From NCBI RefSeq assembly GCF_014205795.1, contig NZ_JACHCN010000003.1, positions 283,198 through 347,197 of the forward strand: DNA of 64,000 bases, given 5' to 3'. The translations under genes were made by a program, and so were the position numbers. The notes under the pieces are model-generated. The model was not told the origin of the DNA. It searched no databases and was given only the letters and a program-made list of their open reading frames with translations. The stretch comes from Rhodanobacter sp. MP7CTX1 (GTDB lineage Bacteria > Pseudomonadota > Gammaproteobacteria > Xanthomonadales > Rhodanobacteraceae). Of this stretch, positions 21,441-30,205 are shown piece by piece; within the stretch, counting starts at the first letter, position 1, and each line of letters begins with the position of its first letter.

Positions 21441-21468
21441 TCTTTAGTCAATGGCTAACTACGGGAGA

Positions 21469-24339
21469 TCAGACCTCCGCTTCTTCCTTGTACGCATCGA
21501 TCGGAATGCAGGCGCACATGATGTTCTTGTCGCCGTAGACATTGTCGACGCGGGCGACCGGTGACCAGTATTTCTGCAGCTTGAGGCTGGGCAGCGGGAA
21601 GGCGGCGAGTTCGCGCGGATAAGCGTGGGTCCACTCGCTGCCGGCAACCATGGTGGCGGTGTGTGGGGCGTTTTTCAGCGGGTTGTCTTCGCGATCGAGC
21701 GTGCCTTCCTCGACGGCGCGGATCTCGTCGCGGATCTGGATCATCGCGTCGATGAAGCGATCGAGTTCATGCAGCGATTCGCTCTCGGTCGGCTCCACCA
21801 TCAACGTGCCGGCGACCGGGAAGCTCAGCGTCGGCGCGTGGAAGCCGAAGTCGATCAGGCGCTTGGCCACGTCCTCGGCGCCGATACCGGTGGCGTCCTT
21901 CAGTGGACGCAGATCGAGAATGCACTCATGCGCCACCAGGCCGTTACGACCGGTGTACAGCGTCTCGTAATGCGGCGCGAGGCGCTTGGCGATGTAGTTC
22001 GCGTTGAGCAGTGCCACCTGGGTGGCCTTGCGCAGACCCTGGCTGCCCATCATCGTGATGTACATCCACGAGATCGGCAGGATCGAGGCGGAGCCGTAGC
22101 TGGCCGCGCTGACCATGCCCACGCTGCCTTCGCCGCCGAGCGTGCGCGGCAGGAACGGAGCGAGGTGCGATTTGACCGCACACGGGCCGACGCCCGGGCC
22201 GCCGCCGCCGTGCGGAATGCAGAACGTCTTGTGCAGGTTCAGATGCGAAACGTCCGAGCCCCATTTGCCGGGTTTGGCCACGCCGACCAGCGCGTTCATG
22301 TTGGCGCCGTCGGTGTATACCTGACCGCCGTGCTCGTGCACGATCTCGCAGATCGCGACGATGTCTTCCTCGAACACGCCATGCGTGGACGGGTAGGTGA
22401 TCATCAGCGCGGCGAGGCGATCGCTGTACTTCTCGGCGGCACGACGGATGTCTTCCACATCCACGTTGCCGTTCGCGTCGCACTTGGTCACCACCACCGT
22501 CATGCCGCACATCTGCGCGGAGGCCGGGTTGGTGCCGTGTGCGGATTCGGGAATCAGGCAGATGTCGCGATGACCTTCGTTGCGCGAACGATGGTAAGCA
22601 CGGATGGCCAGAAGGCCGGCGTACTCACCTTGCGCGCCGGAATTCGGCTGCAGGCTCACGGCGTCGTAGCCGGTGCACTCCACCAGCATCGCCTCGAGGC
22701 CTTCGATCAGCTCCTTGTAGCCCTGCGTCTGCGCGACCGGTGCCAGTGGATGGATGTTGCCGAACTCCGGCCAAGTCACCGGGATCATCTCGGCGGTGGC
22801 ATTGAGCTTCATGGTGCAGCTGCCCAGCGGGATCATGGTGCGATCCATCGCCAGATCCTTGTCGGCCAGCGCGCGCATGTAGCGCAGCAATTCGTGCTCG
22901 CTGTGATGCGTGTTGAACACCGGGTGGGTGAGGAATTCGCTCTGGCGACGCAGGCCGTTCGGCAGTGCGTCAGCGGTCGCTGCATCCAGCTCGTCGATGT
23001 CGTCGATGCACGCGTCCATCAACGTGGCGAGGCCGATGACGTCAGCGCGCGTGGTGGTTTCGTCGAGGCTGATGCTCACGCTCTGGCCGTGGATCTGGCG
23101 CAGGTTGATGCCGATTGCCTGGGCCTTGGCGATGAGTGCGTCGGCGTCGACGTTGACCACATGCAGCGTATCGAAAAAATCCGGGCCGATCGTGTGGCCG
23201 GCCTGACGCAGCGACGCGGCGAGGATCGCGGCAAGGCGATGCGTGCGACGCGCAATGCGGGTCAGACCTTCCGGCCCGTGGTACACGGCGTACATGCTGG
23301 CCATCACCGCCAGCAACACCTGCGCAGTACAGATATTGGAGGTGGCCTTCTCGCGGCGGATGTGCTGCTCGCGAGTCTGCAAGGTGAGGCGGTAAGCCGG
23401 CTTGCCCTCGGCATCCAGCGACACGCCGATCAGGCGACCCGGCATCGAGCGCTTGTACGCGTCGCGGCAGGCCATGAAGGCGGCGTGCGGCCCGCCGTTG
23501 CCAAACGGCACGCCAAACCGCTGGGAATTGCCGACCACGATGTCCGCGCCCCATTCGCCGGGTGAGGCAATCAGGGTGAGTGCGAGCAGATCGGTGGCCA
23601 CCGCAACCAGCGCGCCACGTGCGTGTGCGGCGTCGGCGAGTGCCTTGTAGTCATTGATCTGGCCGAACGTGTTCGGGTACTGCAGCAGTACGCCAAAGCT
23701 GTCGACCGTGGCGCCGTCGGCGTCATCGCCGATATGCAGCTCGATATCCAGCGCTTCGGCACGCGTCTTGACCACTTCGAGCGTCTGCGGATGTACGCCG
23801 TTGGAGACGAAAAACACGTTGGACTTGGACTTGCACGAACGCTTGGCCAGCGTCATCGCTTCGGCCGCGGCGGTGCCTTCGTCCAGCAGCGACGCGTTGG
23901 CGATTTCCATCCCAGTGAGGTCGGCGCACATGGTCTGGAAGTTGATCAGCGCTTCCATGCGGCCCTGTGAAATCTCAGCCTGATACGGCGTATAGGCCGT
24001 GTACCAGGCAGGGTTTTCCAGGATATTGCGCAGGATGACGTTCGGCGTCAGCGTGCCGTAATAACCCTGGCCGATGAAGCTGCGAAACACCTGGTTCTTG
24101 TCCGCAATGGTGCGGATCTTGGCCAGCGCCTCGACCTCGGTGATCGCCTGCGGCAAGGCCAGCGGCGCCGGCGATTTGATCTTGCCCGGCACGATCGCGT
24201 CGGTCATCGCTTCGAGCGAACCGTGCCCGATGACGTGCAGCATCTGCTCGATCTCCGCATCGTTAGGGCCGATGTGGCGTTCGAGGAAGGCGTGGTGGTG
24301 CTCGAGCTCGCGCAGGGAAGGGGTATTTTTATGGCTCAT
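21469..24339 (-). CDS. gcvP: Glycine dehydrogenase (decarboxylating), P-protein
   Basis: PLP-dependent P-protein of the glycine cleavage system; decarboxylates glycine and passes the aminomethyl group to lipoylated GcvH. I use the ATG at 24339 ([20 protein letters not shown]), giving 956 residues against 957 in E. coli. The open frame upstream overlaps the riboswitch and is untranslated leader. [10 protein letters not shown] near 20, the Gly-rich [14 protein letters not shown] segment and the PLP lysine in [12 protein letters not shown] are present. gcvT and gcvH are not in this window, so the system is split. Controlled by the tandem glycine riboswitch at 24378-24604. Confidence 0.97.
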   Translation of the reverse strand: MSHKNTPSLRELEHHHAFLERHIGPNDAEIEQMLHVIGHGSLEAMTDAIVPGKIKSPAPLALPQAITEVEALAKIRTIADKNQVFRSFIGQGYYGTLTPNVILRNILENPAWYTAYTPYQAEISQGRMEALINFQTMCADLTGMEIANASLLDEGTAAAEAMTLAKRSCKSKSNVFFVSNGVHPQTLEVVKTRAEALDIELHIGDDADGATVDSFGVLLQYPNTFGQINDYKALADAAHARGALVAVATDLLALTLIASPGEWGADIVVGNSQRFGVPFGNGGPHAAFMACRDAYKRSMPGRLIGVSLDAEGKPAYRLTLQTREQHIRREKATSNICTAQVLLAVMASMYAVYHGPEGLTRIARRTHRLAAILAASLRQAGHTIGPDFFDTLHVVNVDADALIAKAQAIGINLRQIHGQSVSISLDETTTRADVIGLATLMDACIDDIDELDAATADALPNGLRRQSEFLTHPVFNTHHSEHELLRYMRALADKDLAMDRTMIPLGSCTMKLNATAEMIPVTWPEFGNIHPLAPVAQTQGYKELIEGLEAMLVECTGYDAVSLQPNSGAQGEYAGLLAIRAYHRSRNEGHRDICLIPESAHGTNPASAQMCGMTVVVTKCDANGNVDVEDIRRAAEKYSDRLAALMITYPSTHGVFEEDIVAICEIVHEHGGQVYTDGANMNALVGVAKPGKWGSDVSHLNLHKTFCIPHGGGGPGVGPCAVKSHLAPFLPRTLGGEGSVGMVSAASYGSASILPISWMYITMMGSQGLRKATQVALLNANYIAKRLAPHYETLYTGRNGLVAHECILDLRPLKDATGIGAEDVAKRLIDFGFHAPTLSFPVAGTLMVEPTESESLHELDRFIDAMIQIRDEIRAVEEGTLDREDNPLKNAPHTATMVAGSEWTHAYPRELAAFPLPSLKLQKYWSPVARVDNVYGDKNIMCACIPIDAYKEEAEV

Positions 24340-24377
24340 GACAAGGGCATCCGCAGACAACGTGCCGTGCCGCACGT

Positions 24378-24604
24378 AGGGCGCCCCTCTGTCCTTTTGC
24401 CTGAGAGTTTGGAAGCCTGTCTGATCGCTGATGTTGATCGGTGTGATCTCCATCGGTGATCCTCGCTTCGTGCACCTTCGGCGCCGGATTCAACCGGTCT
24501 CTCCAGAGTGTTTACGCGCGGTGGTATGGGAGCCTGAGCGATTACGGGCGTTGCGTCTTCGGCAGCGGATGTGCCCTGCACAGGGCCGTCCGCTTCTCCC
24601 ACCA
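24378..24604 (-). ncRNA. Tandem glycine riboswitch upstream of gcvP
   Basis: On the minus strand two glycine-aptamer motifs follow each other. Aptamer 1 runs from GGGAGAAGCGG (24600) through GCCGAAGACGCAACGCC and CGCTCAGGC to about 24505. Aptamer 2 runs from CTGGAGAGACCGG (~24508) through CCGGCGCCGAAGGTGCA to CTCTCAGGCAAAAGGACAGA and GGGG near 24385. These are the conserved junction and P3 sequences of the glycine riboswitch class. It ends about 40 bases before the gcvP start. The usual role is to turn on gcv genes when glycine is high. Confident on class; ON or OFF logic was not determined. Confidence 0.93.
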
Positions 24605-24620
24605 AGCGTTTACCGGGGTA

Positions 24621-24649
24621 ATTATACAGGTGTCGCGCGCGGGATTCTT
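24621..24649 (-). promoter_or_regulatory. Putative promoter of the riboswitch-gcvP transcript
   Basis: A perfect TATAAT (minus strand, 24626-24621) lies ~20 bases before aptamer 1. A poor -35 (AAGAAT, 24649-24644) is 17 bases further upstream. Confidence 0.6.
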
Positions 24650-24896
24650 GCGGTTGCCCAGGTTCTGCCTGAACGGGCTGGACCCCGACCGGACGCCAAG
24701 CCGCCATTCCGGCGAAGGGCGGAGGAGCTTCTCAACAGCGAAGCTGGTCACCCAGCAACGCAACCAATGCGCTGATTACGCCGGAATCACCTTGGCCAGC
24801 GGCTGTTCAAGGCCCCCGGAATGACGAGCCAAAGCTGGTCTGCCGGCGGCCCGCGCTATGCTTTGGAACGATCTCCCTCAGTCCCTGAGAGCCGCC

Positions 24897-25304
24897 ATGA
24901 TCCGCATCGCCGAAATCGACCATGTCGTATTGCGCGCCATCGACATGGCGGCCATGCAACGCTTTTATTGCGACGTACTGGGCTGCCGTGTCGAGCGTCG
25001 GCAGGACGAGATCGGCCTGGTGCAGCTGCGCGCTGGCGCATCGCTGATCGAACTGGTCAGCATCGACGGCAAGCTGGGCCGCCACGGCGGCGTCGCGCCA
25101 GGAGGCGAGGGCCACAACATGGATCATCTGTGCCTGCGCATAGAGGACTTCGACGAGGCGGCGATCCTTGCCCATCTCAAGACGCATGACGTGCGCATCG
25201 GCGAGCTGGGCTCGCGCTATGGCGCACAGGGCGAAGGCCCGTCGATCTACCTCTACGACCCACAAGGCAACATGATCGAGCTGAAAGGGCCGCCGTCAGC
25301 CTGA
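24897..25304 (+). CDS. VOC-superfamily (glyoxalase/dioxygenase-like) protein
   Basis: 135 residues from the ATG at 24897 (MIRIAEIDHVVLR). It shows the vicinal-oxygen-chelate fold pattern: DHVVLRAIDMAAMQRFYCDV at 8-27, NMDHLCLRI near 80, and the terminal IYLYDPQGNMIEL with the metal-ligand Glu. The set of potential metal ligands (His9, His near 83, Glu near 130) suggests a working metalloenzyme; the substrate is unknown. It is divergent from gcvP, and a REP palindrome follows its stop. Confidence 0.88.
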   Translation: MIRIAEIDHVVLRAIDMAAMQRFYCDVLGCRVERRQDEIGLVQLRAGASLIELVSIDGKLGRHGGVAPGGEGHNMDHLCLRIEDFDEAAILAHLKTHDVRIGELGSRYGAQGEGPSIYLYDPQGNMIELKGPPSA

Positions 25305-25309
25305 AGTGG

Positions 25310-25395
25310 CGTAGGTTGGGGTGAGCGCAGCGATGCCCAACAATGACCTCAAGCCACAAAGACGTTGGGTATCGCTGCGCTCACCCCAACCTACG
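25310..25395. repeat. REP-like palindrome, GTAGGTTGGGGTGAGCGCAGCG family
   Basis: Arms 25310-25341 and 25364-25395 are 32-bp inverted copies with a single mismatch and a 22-base loop. It is the best copy of the family also seen at 8104-8178, and sits 5 bases after the VOC stop codon. Confidence 0.88.
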
Positions 25396-25447
25396 CGGTG
25401 CCCGCGCAAGGCGGCCACCCCAATCACGACTTCCGGCTAGATAAAGC

Positions 25448-25590
25448 CCTGAAAAGACGAAGGCCACCATCAAGGCGGCCTTCCTGACTTTTTGAAACCC
25501 GGAAAAGACGAAGGCCACCATTAAGGCGGCCTTCCTGACTTTTTGAAACCCGGAAAAGACGAAGGCCGCCATTAAGGCGGCCTTCGTTTA
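25448..25590 (-). terminator. Three tandem copies of a 51-bp terminator unit after tRNA-Leu
   Basis: Units start at 25451, 25502 and 25553, an exact 51-base period; the third is cut short at the tRNA side. Each carries an AAGGCCGCC...GGTGGCCTT hairpin (minus-strand sense) followed by CGTCTTTT. Copies differ at only a few bases (CATC/CATT, ACC/GCC). They lie downstream of tRNA-Leu, so they would act as serial terminators for it. Confidence 0.88.
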
Positions 25591-25594
25591 CAAT

Positions 25595-25681
25595 TGGTGC
25601 CCAGGAGAGGACTCGAACCTCCACGGAGTTGCCCCCGCTAGCACCTGAAGCTAGTGCGTCTACCAATTCCGCCACCTGGGC
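25595..25681 (-). tRNA. tRNA-Leu(CAG)
   Basis: 87 bases including the encoded CCA. On the minus strand the acceptor GCCCAGG pairs with CCTGGGC, the D-loop has GGTAGACGC, the anticodon loop TTCAGGT gives CAG, a long variable arm (GGGGGCAACTCC) marks a class II tRNA, and GGTTCGAGTCC forms the T-arm. It reads CUG. Confidence 0.97.
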
Positions 25682-25718
25682 AGGTGTCACACCGCTCTGC
25701 GAGCTGCGTGAGCCGCGT

Positions 25719-25747
25719 AATGTAGGCATCTGTCGGTAGCTTGTCAA
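25719..25747 (-). promoter_or_regulatory. Promoter of tRNA-Leu
   Basis: On the minus strand: perfect -35 TTGACA (25747-25742), 17-base spacer, -10 TACATT (25724-25719). The predicted start is about 30 bases before the tRNA. Confidence 0.75.
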
Positions 25748-25814
25748 CACTTTTTCACCCTCATTACATCGCGTCGTGTCATTCTCCGCGCCGCGTACAC
25801 CACAAGGATATTTA

Positions 25815-28571
25815 GTGACCAGAAAAACTCCCCCGCAGCCTGGCAAAGGTCAGGATTCCCCACCCGGTAAAGGTCGGGCGAAGCCCGCCGACGCGAAGCC
25901 GCAAGCCGGCGCATCGACCGGACAACGACGCAACAAGGCCGCCACAGGCGCCGTGCGCTCCTCCCAGACCGATCCCCATGCCGATCGCGAGGCGCAGCGT
26001 TATGCGCGCCCGATTCCGAGCCGCGAGGCGATTCTCGCCCTGCTCGAGGAGCGCGGCGAACTGCTGACCGAGGCACGCATTGCCGAGGCGCTGAATATTG
26101 ATGACGAGGCCGATCTCGAAGCGCTGCGCAAGCGCCTTGGGGCCATGGTGCGCGATGGTCAGCTGCTGCTCGGTCGACGCGGCGGCTACGCGCCAACCCA
26201 GAAGCTGGATCTCATCGCTGGCGTCGTGCTGGCCAATGCCGAGGGCTACGGCTTCCTGCGCCCCGACGATGGCGGTGACGACCTGTACCTGTCGCCGCAG
26301 CAGATGCGCGCAGTGATGCATGGCGATCGCGTGCTGGCCAGCGTGGTCGGCATCGACCGTCGCGGCCGCAAACAGGGCGCGATTGCCGAAGTGCTGCAGC
26401 GCCGTTCGCCGCGACTGGTCGGCCGGGTGGTCATCGAAAACGGCGTGACCCTGGTGGCGCCGGACGATCGCCGGCTCAATCAGGACGTGATGATCAAGCC
26501 GGGACAGGAGCAGGGCGCACGTTCCGGCCAGATCGTGGTGGTCGAAATCACTGATCCACCAACGCCGCATCGTGGCCCGATGGGCGAGATCCGAGCCGTG
26601 CTCGGTGATCGGCTGCAGCCGTCGCTGGTGGTCGAGATGGCGATTGCCAGCCACGATCTGCCGCACGAATGGCCGCCTGAAGTATTGCGCGACGCCGCTC
26701 AGGTTGAGCCCGAGGTGACGGCCGCGGAACGCGAAGGCCGCACCGATATCCGGCAGCTGCCGCTGGTCACCATCGACGGCGCCGACGCGCGCGATTTCGA
26801 TGATGCGGTGTATGCCGAACCGAAGCGCGGCGGCGGCTGGCGGCTGATCGTGGCGATCGCCGACGTGTCGCACTATGTGCAGATCGGCAATGCGCTGGAT
26901 CGCGAAGCCTACGAACGCAGCACCTCGACCTACTTCCCCGGTTTCGTGGTGCCGATGTTGCCGGAGACATTGTCCAACGGTATCTGCTCGCTGAATCCGA
27001 AAGTCGAACGACTGTGCATGGTCTGCGACATGCAGGTCGATGCCGAAGGCAATGTCGTCAAGTCGAAGTTCTACGATGCAGTGATGCGCTCGCATGCGCG
27101 GCTTACCTACGACAAGGTGTGGCAGGTGGTTGGGCTGCGGGATGCCGATGCCATTCACGAAGTGGCTGACGTATTGCCGCAGCTGGAACACCTGCACGCG
27201 TTGTACAAGGCGATGGCGCAGCAGCGCAAACGCCGCGGTGCGATTGATTTCGAAACGCCGGAAGTGAAGTTCCGCCTCGACCAGACCGGTGGCGTGGAAT
27301 CGATGGGCGCCACCGAGCGCAACGACGCGCACAAGCTGATCGAGGAGTGCATGATCGCCGCCAACGTGCAGGCGGCCCTTTTCCTCGAGAAGAAGAAAAT
27401 TCCCGCGCTGTTCCGCGCGCATGAGCCGCCGCCGGCAGAGAAGTACGAGGATCTGCAGCAGTTCCTGCGCGAGTTCAAGTTGAGCATGCCGCCGGTGGAT
27501 AAGGTGACACCTGGCGACTTCTCGGAAATCCTGCGCATGGTGCACGACCGCCCCGAGCGCGAACTGATCCAGAACGTGTTGCTGCGCTCGCAGAGCATGG
27601 CGGCGTACCAGCCGGACAATCGCGGCCACTTCGGCCTGTCGTTGCAGGCGTACGCGCATTTCACTTCGCCGATCCGCCGTTACCCGGATCTGCTGGTGCA
27701 TCGGGCGATCCGTTATGCGCTGACCGGTGGCAAGCCGAGCGACTACAGCTACAGCCCCGGCGAAATGGCGGCGATGGCCGTGCATTGTTCGCAACGCGAA
27801 CGGCGTGCCGAAGAGGCCGAGCGCGACGTCGACGAGCGTTTCAAGTGTGCGTGGATGGAGAAGCACATCGGCAGCGAGTTCGAGGGCGTGGTCACCGGCG
27901 TGACGTCGTTCGGCCTGTTCGTTGAGCTGGATGAGTCGAAGGTGTCGGGACTGGTACACATCTCCCAGCTCGCCAACGACTACTACCACTTCGATGCGAT
28001 CCGCAAACTGCTGAAGGGCGAGCGCACCGGCACCCAGTTCCGTCTTGGCGACCATGTGCGCGTGCAGGTGCTGCGTGCGAGCCTGGAAGATCGCAAGATC
28101 GATTTCCGACTGGTGGCACCGCGCGCGGTGGTCACTCCGCCGGTGGGTACCGCCAAGGCATACGACTATGCCGCCAGTGGCGAGCGCTATTCGTTGCCGA
28201 AAAAACCTGCCAGTGCAGCGAGCAAGCCGGGCATGTTAGGTCGAGCTGCGAAGGCGATCGGCCGCGCGTTCGGTCGGCGCGACAAGGTGGTGCCGGAAGC
28301 AGCGGCACCGAGCGAGCCGTTACCCAGCGGGCGGATATTGAGGGATAATCCTCCGCCGCGTTCGCGCGCTTCCAAGCCATCCGACGAAGGAAGCCATCGT
28401 CCCCGTCGTGGTGCAGCACCCGCTCAGTCCGAACCAAAGTCTGGATCGGGCCGGTCGAGCCGCGGCAAGGCACAGGGTCAAAGCCATCAGCCAGCCAAGC
28501 CGACGCCAGCACCAGCCGGTGGTGGCCGTAAGCGCGGTGCACGCAAACCGAAACCGAAAGGCAAGCCATGA
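25815..28571 (+). CDS. rnr: Ribonuclease R
   Basis: 3'-5' exoribonuclease that degrades structured RNA. I choose the GTG at 25815 because AAGGA at 25804-25808 fits it; the frame stays open to 25776. 918 residues: a Lys/Arg/Gln-rich N-terminal tail (~1-65), a winged-helix/CSD region, the RNB catalytic core with TIDGADARDFDDAVYAE near 320 (Asp cluster for Mg2+), an S1 domain (SEFEGVVTGVTSFGLFVEL near 690), and a long basic tail from ~795 rich in Arg, Ser, Pro and Lys. It overlaps rlmB by 4 bases. Confidence 0.96.
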   Translation: MTRKTPPQPGKGQDSPPGKGRAKPADAKPQAGASTGQRRNKAATGAVRSSQTDPHADREAQRYARPIPSREAILALLEERGELLTEARIAEALNIDDEADLEALRKRLGAMVRDGQLLLGRRGGYAPTQKLDLIAGVVLANAEGYGFLRPDDGGDDLYLSPQQMRAVMHGDRVLASVVGIDRRGRKQGAIAEVLQRRSPRLVGRVVIENGVTLVAPDDRRLNQDVMIKPGQEQGARSGQIVVVEITDPPTPHRGPMGEIRAVLGDRLQPSLVVEMAIASHDLPHEWPPEVLRDAAQVEPEVTAAEREGRTDIRQLPLVTIDGADARDFDDAVYAEPKRGGGWRLIVAIADVSHYVQIGNALDREAYERSTSTYFPGFVVPMLPETLSNGICSLNPKVERLCMVCDMQVDAEGNVVKSKFYDAVMRSHARLTYDKVWQVVGLRDADAIHEVADVLPQLEHLHALYKAMAQQRKRRGAIDFETPEVKFRLDQTGGVESMGATERNDAHKLIEECMIAANVQAALFLEKKKIPALFRAHEPPPAEKYEDLQQFLREFKLSMPPVDKVTPGDFSEILRMVHDRPERELIQNVLLRSQSMAAYQPDNRGHFGLSLQAYAHFTSPIRRYPDLLVHRAIRYALTGGKPSDYSYSPGEMAAMAVHCSQRERRAEEAERDVDERFKCAWMEKHIGSEFEGVVTGVTSFGLFVELDESKVSGLVHISQLANDYYHFDAIRKLLKGERTGTQFRLGDHVRVQVLRASLEDRKIDFRLVAPRAVVTPPVGTAKAYDYAASGERYSLPKKPASAASKPGMLGRAAKAIGRAFGRRDKVVPEAAAPSEPLPSGRILRDNPPPRSRASKPSDEGSHRPRRGAAPAQSEPKSGSGRSSRGKAQGQSHQPAKPTPAPAGGGRKRGARKPKPKGKP

Positions 28572-29314
28572 GTGAAAGTTGGATCGTCGGGATCAACCCG
28601 GTCGAAGGCGCACTGAGCAATGACGCCGAGCGTGTGCGCGAGCTGATGGTCGAACAGGGCCAGCGCAATGCGCGCGTGCTGGAATTGGCCGAGCGTGCGA
28701 AGGCGCTGAAGATCCCGGTCAATCATCGACCGCGCGAGCAACTGGACAAGGTCGCTGGCGAGGCGCGTCATCAAGGCGTCGTGGCGCTTTACGAAGCACC
28801 ACCGCTGGCGCATGAAAACGACCTGGCCGCGCTGATGGAGCGTGACGGTAGCGACACGCTGGTGCTGGTGCTGGACGGCGTCACCGATCCACACAACCTC
28901 GGCGCGTGCCTGCGCAGCGCGGCAGCGGCGAAAGTCACCGCGGTGATCGTGCCGAAGGATCGCGCTGTCGGCCTTACGCCAGTGGTGCGTCGTGCCTCGG
29001 CCGGCGGCGCCGATCGGGTGCCGCTGATCGCGGTGACCAACCTTGCCCGCACGTTGCGCGAGCTGAAGGACGCTGGCGTGTGGATCACCGGCCTGGATGG
29101 CGAAACCGAGACCTCGGTTTACTCCGTCGACTTCAAGGGGCCGGTGGCGCTGGTGCTGGGCGGGGAAGGCGAGGGCATGCGTCGACTGACCCGCGAGCTG
29201 TGCGATTTTGTGGCGAAAATTCCCATGCCGGGTGCCATGGAGAGCCTCAACGTCTCCGTTGCGACCGGTGTGGTTCTATTCGAGGCATTGCGGCAGCGGA
29301 GTGCGAAACGATGA
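28568..29314 (+). CDS. rlmB: 23S rRNA (Gm2251) 2'-O-methyltransferase
   Basis: SPOUT-fold methyltransferase that uses SAM to methylate the 2'-O of G2251 in the ribosomal P-loop. 248 residues. It has an N-terminal substrate domain (VGINPVEGALSNDAERVREL) and SPOUT motifs LDGVTDPHNLGACLRSA (motif 1), LVLGGEGEGMRRLTRELCD (motif 2) and IPMPGAMESLNVSVATGVVL (motif 3, knot). It starts in the ATGA overlapping the rnr stop and ends in an ATGA overlapping the next gene. Confidence 0.97.
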   Translation: MSESWIVGINPVEGALSNDAERVRELMVEQGQRNARVLELAERAKALKIPVNHRPREQLDKVAGEARHQGVVALYEAPPLAHENDLAALMERDGSDTLVLVLDGVTDPHNLGACLRSAAAAKVTAVIVPKDRAVGLTPVVRRASAGGADRVPLIAVTNLARTLRELKDAGVWITGLDGETETSVYSVDFKGPVALVLGGEGEGMRRLTRELCDFVAKIPMPGAMESLNVSVATGVVLFEALRQRSAKR

Positions 29315-29592
29315 ACTTCTTCTGGTATGACTGGGCCGGCTATATCGGCGTAGTGCTGGTGCTGTTGGCATTCCTGCTGTTGCAGGCACACAAGCTGCGC
29401 GGCAATGGTCTGGTCTACCAGTTGATGAACGTGTTTGGTGCGATCGGCGTGATCCTCTCACTCAGTTTTGGCGAGGGGCCGATCAACTGGCCGGCATTCC
29501 TCATGCAGCTCGCCTGGATCACGATTGGCGTCTACGGCATCGTGCACTCGACGCAGCTTCGTCGGGAGGCGCGCCCCGACAGCGCGCCCTAG
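29311..29592 (+). CDS. Small membrane protein (CBU_0592-like)
   Basis: 93 residues from the ATG at 29311, inside the rlmB stop overlap. Three hydrophobic stretches (DWAGYIGVVLVLLAFLLLQ, YQLMNVFGAIGVILSLSF, FLMQLAWITIGVYGI) with short loops suggest three membrane helices. The arrangement resembles small inner-membrane proteins of the CBU_0592 type; their function is not known to me. Translationally coupled to rlmB. A REP palindrome begins 14 bases after the stop. Confidence 0.8.
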   Translation: MNFFWYDWAGYIGVVLVLLAFLLLQAHKLRGNGLVYQLMNVFGAIGVILSLSFGEGPINWPAFLMQLAWITIGVYGIVHSTQLRREARPDSAP

Positions 29593-29605
29593 ATGGGGCG
29601 AAACC

Positions 29606-29678
29606 TGTGGGAGCGACTTCAGTCGCGATTGGCTTGAGCTGCGCGCCCCGGCTTATCGCGACTGAAGTCGCTCCCACA
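29606..29678. repeat. REP-like palindrome, GTGGGAGCGACTTCAGTCGC family
   Basis: Arms 29606-29629 and 29655-29678 are perfect 24-bp inverted repeats. Second copy of the element at 2015-2099, with an unrelated loop. Confidence 0.9.
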
Positions 29679-29747
29679 AGAGCGGTGGCACACGGCGTCA
29701 TCCGTCGCTATGCTCGACAGGCAAGACGGCACCAACGGCCCGCAAGC

Positions 29748-29810
29748 GTTGGCGCGGAGGACGACCTCCGCCGGAGTTTCTCTCATTGATCGCGGGGACG
29801 ACCCTGCTCT
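29748..29810 (+). ncRNA. Guanidine-II (mini-ykkC) riboswitch
   Basis: Two short GC-rich hairpins each close on an ACGA loop, the hallmark of mini-ykkC. P1: GCGGAGG (29754-29760), loop ACGA, CCTCCGC (29765-29771). P2: GCGGGG (29792-29797), loop ACGA, CCCTGC (29802-29807). They lie 20 bases before the SMR exporter start, where the second hairpin would be next to the AGAGGAG ribosome-binding site (29817-29823). The class senses guanidine and relieves translation of Gdx-type exporters. Confidence 0.88.
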
Positions 29811-29829
29811 GCATGCAGAGGAGTCTCCC

Positions 29830-30147
29830 ATGCCCTGGATTTATCTCGCGCTCGCCGGCCTGTTTGAAATTGGTTGGGCGGTCGGTCTCAAGTACAGCGA
29901 TGGCTTCACCCGGCTATGGCCAAGCGTGGCCACGGCGGTGGCAATGATCATCAGCGTGTTGTTGCTGGCGCTGGCCACCCGAAGCCTGCCGATCGGCACT
30001 GCTTACGCCATCTGGACCGGTATCGGTGCTGTCGGTGCCGTGATTCTCGGCATCGCGCTGTTTGGCGATTCCGCTGCGCCGCTGCGGCTGCTGTGTGTCG
30101 CCTTGATCGTTGCAGGCATCATCGGGCTCAAGCTGACTGCGCATTGA
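29830..30147 (+). CDS. gdx: SMR-family guanidinium exporter (Gdx/SugE)
   Basis: 105 residues, four membrane helices, acting as an inner-membrane dimer that exchanges guanidinium for protons. The essential Glu is in [17 protein letters not shown] (E13). W at 16 and the G-L-K-Y-S pattern separate the SugE/Gdx branch from EmrE-like drug pumps. The start at 29830 has AGAGGAG 6 bases upstream; the open frame before it overlaps the riboswitch and is leader. The guanidine-II riboswitch strongly supports the substrate. Confidence 0.95.
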   Translation: MPWIYLALAGLFEIGWAVGLKYSDGFTRLWPSVATAVAMIISVLLLALATRSLPIGTAYAIWTGIGAVGAVILGIALFGDSAAPLRLLCVALIVAGIIGLKLTAH

Positions 30148-30205
30148 GCCGTCGATGAGCCTCCATCGCAGCAGCCCTGGCACGGGCTGCTGCTGATCAC
30201 TATAC

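Noticed and set aside
21625-23565. 646-codon open frame antisense to gcvP
   Set aside because: Composition bias only; gcvP on the other strand is complete and conserved.
25381-25572. Small open frame with repeated AFVFSGFQKVRKAALMV
   Set aside because: It is a translation of the 51-bp terminator units (51 is a multiple of 3), not a gene.
25448-25590. CRISPR-like array
   Set aside because: The units abut without spacers, number only three, and each is a hairpin terminator; no cas genes are present.
14847-25814. Genomic island next to tRNA-Leu
   Set aside because: No integrase, no direct repeat of the tRNA end found by eye, and the genes are core metabolic functions with similar base composition.
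25812-28055. 747-codon open frame antisense to rnr
   Set aside because: It mirrors the rnr codons in a GC-rich genome; its protein is His/Arg-rich with no recognisable domain, while rnr has full catalytic motifs.
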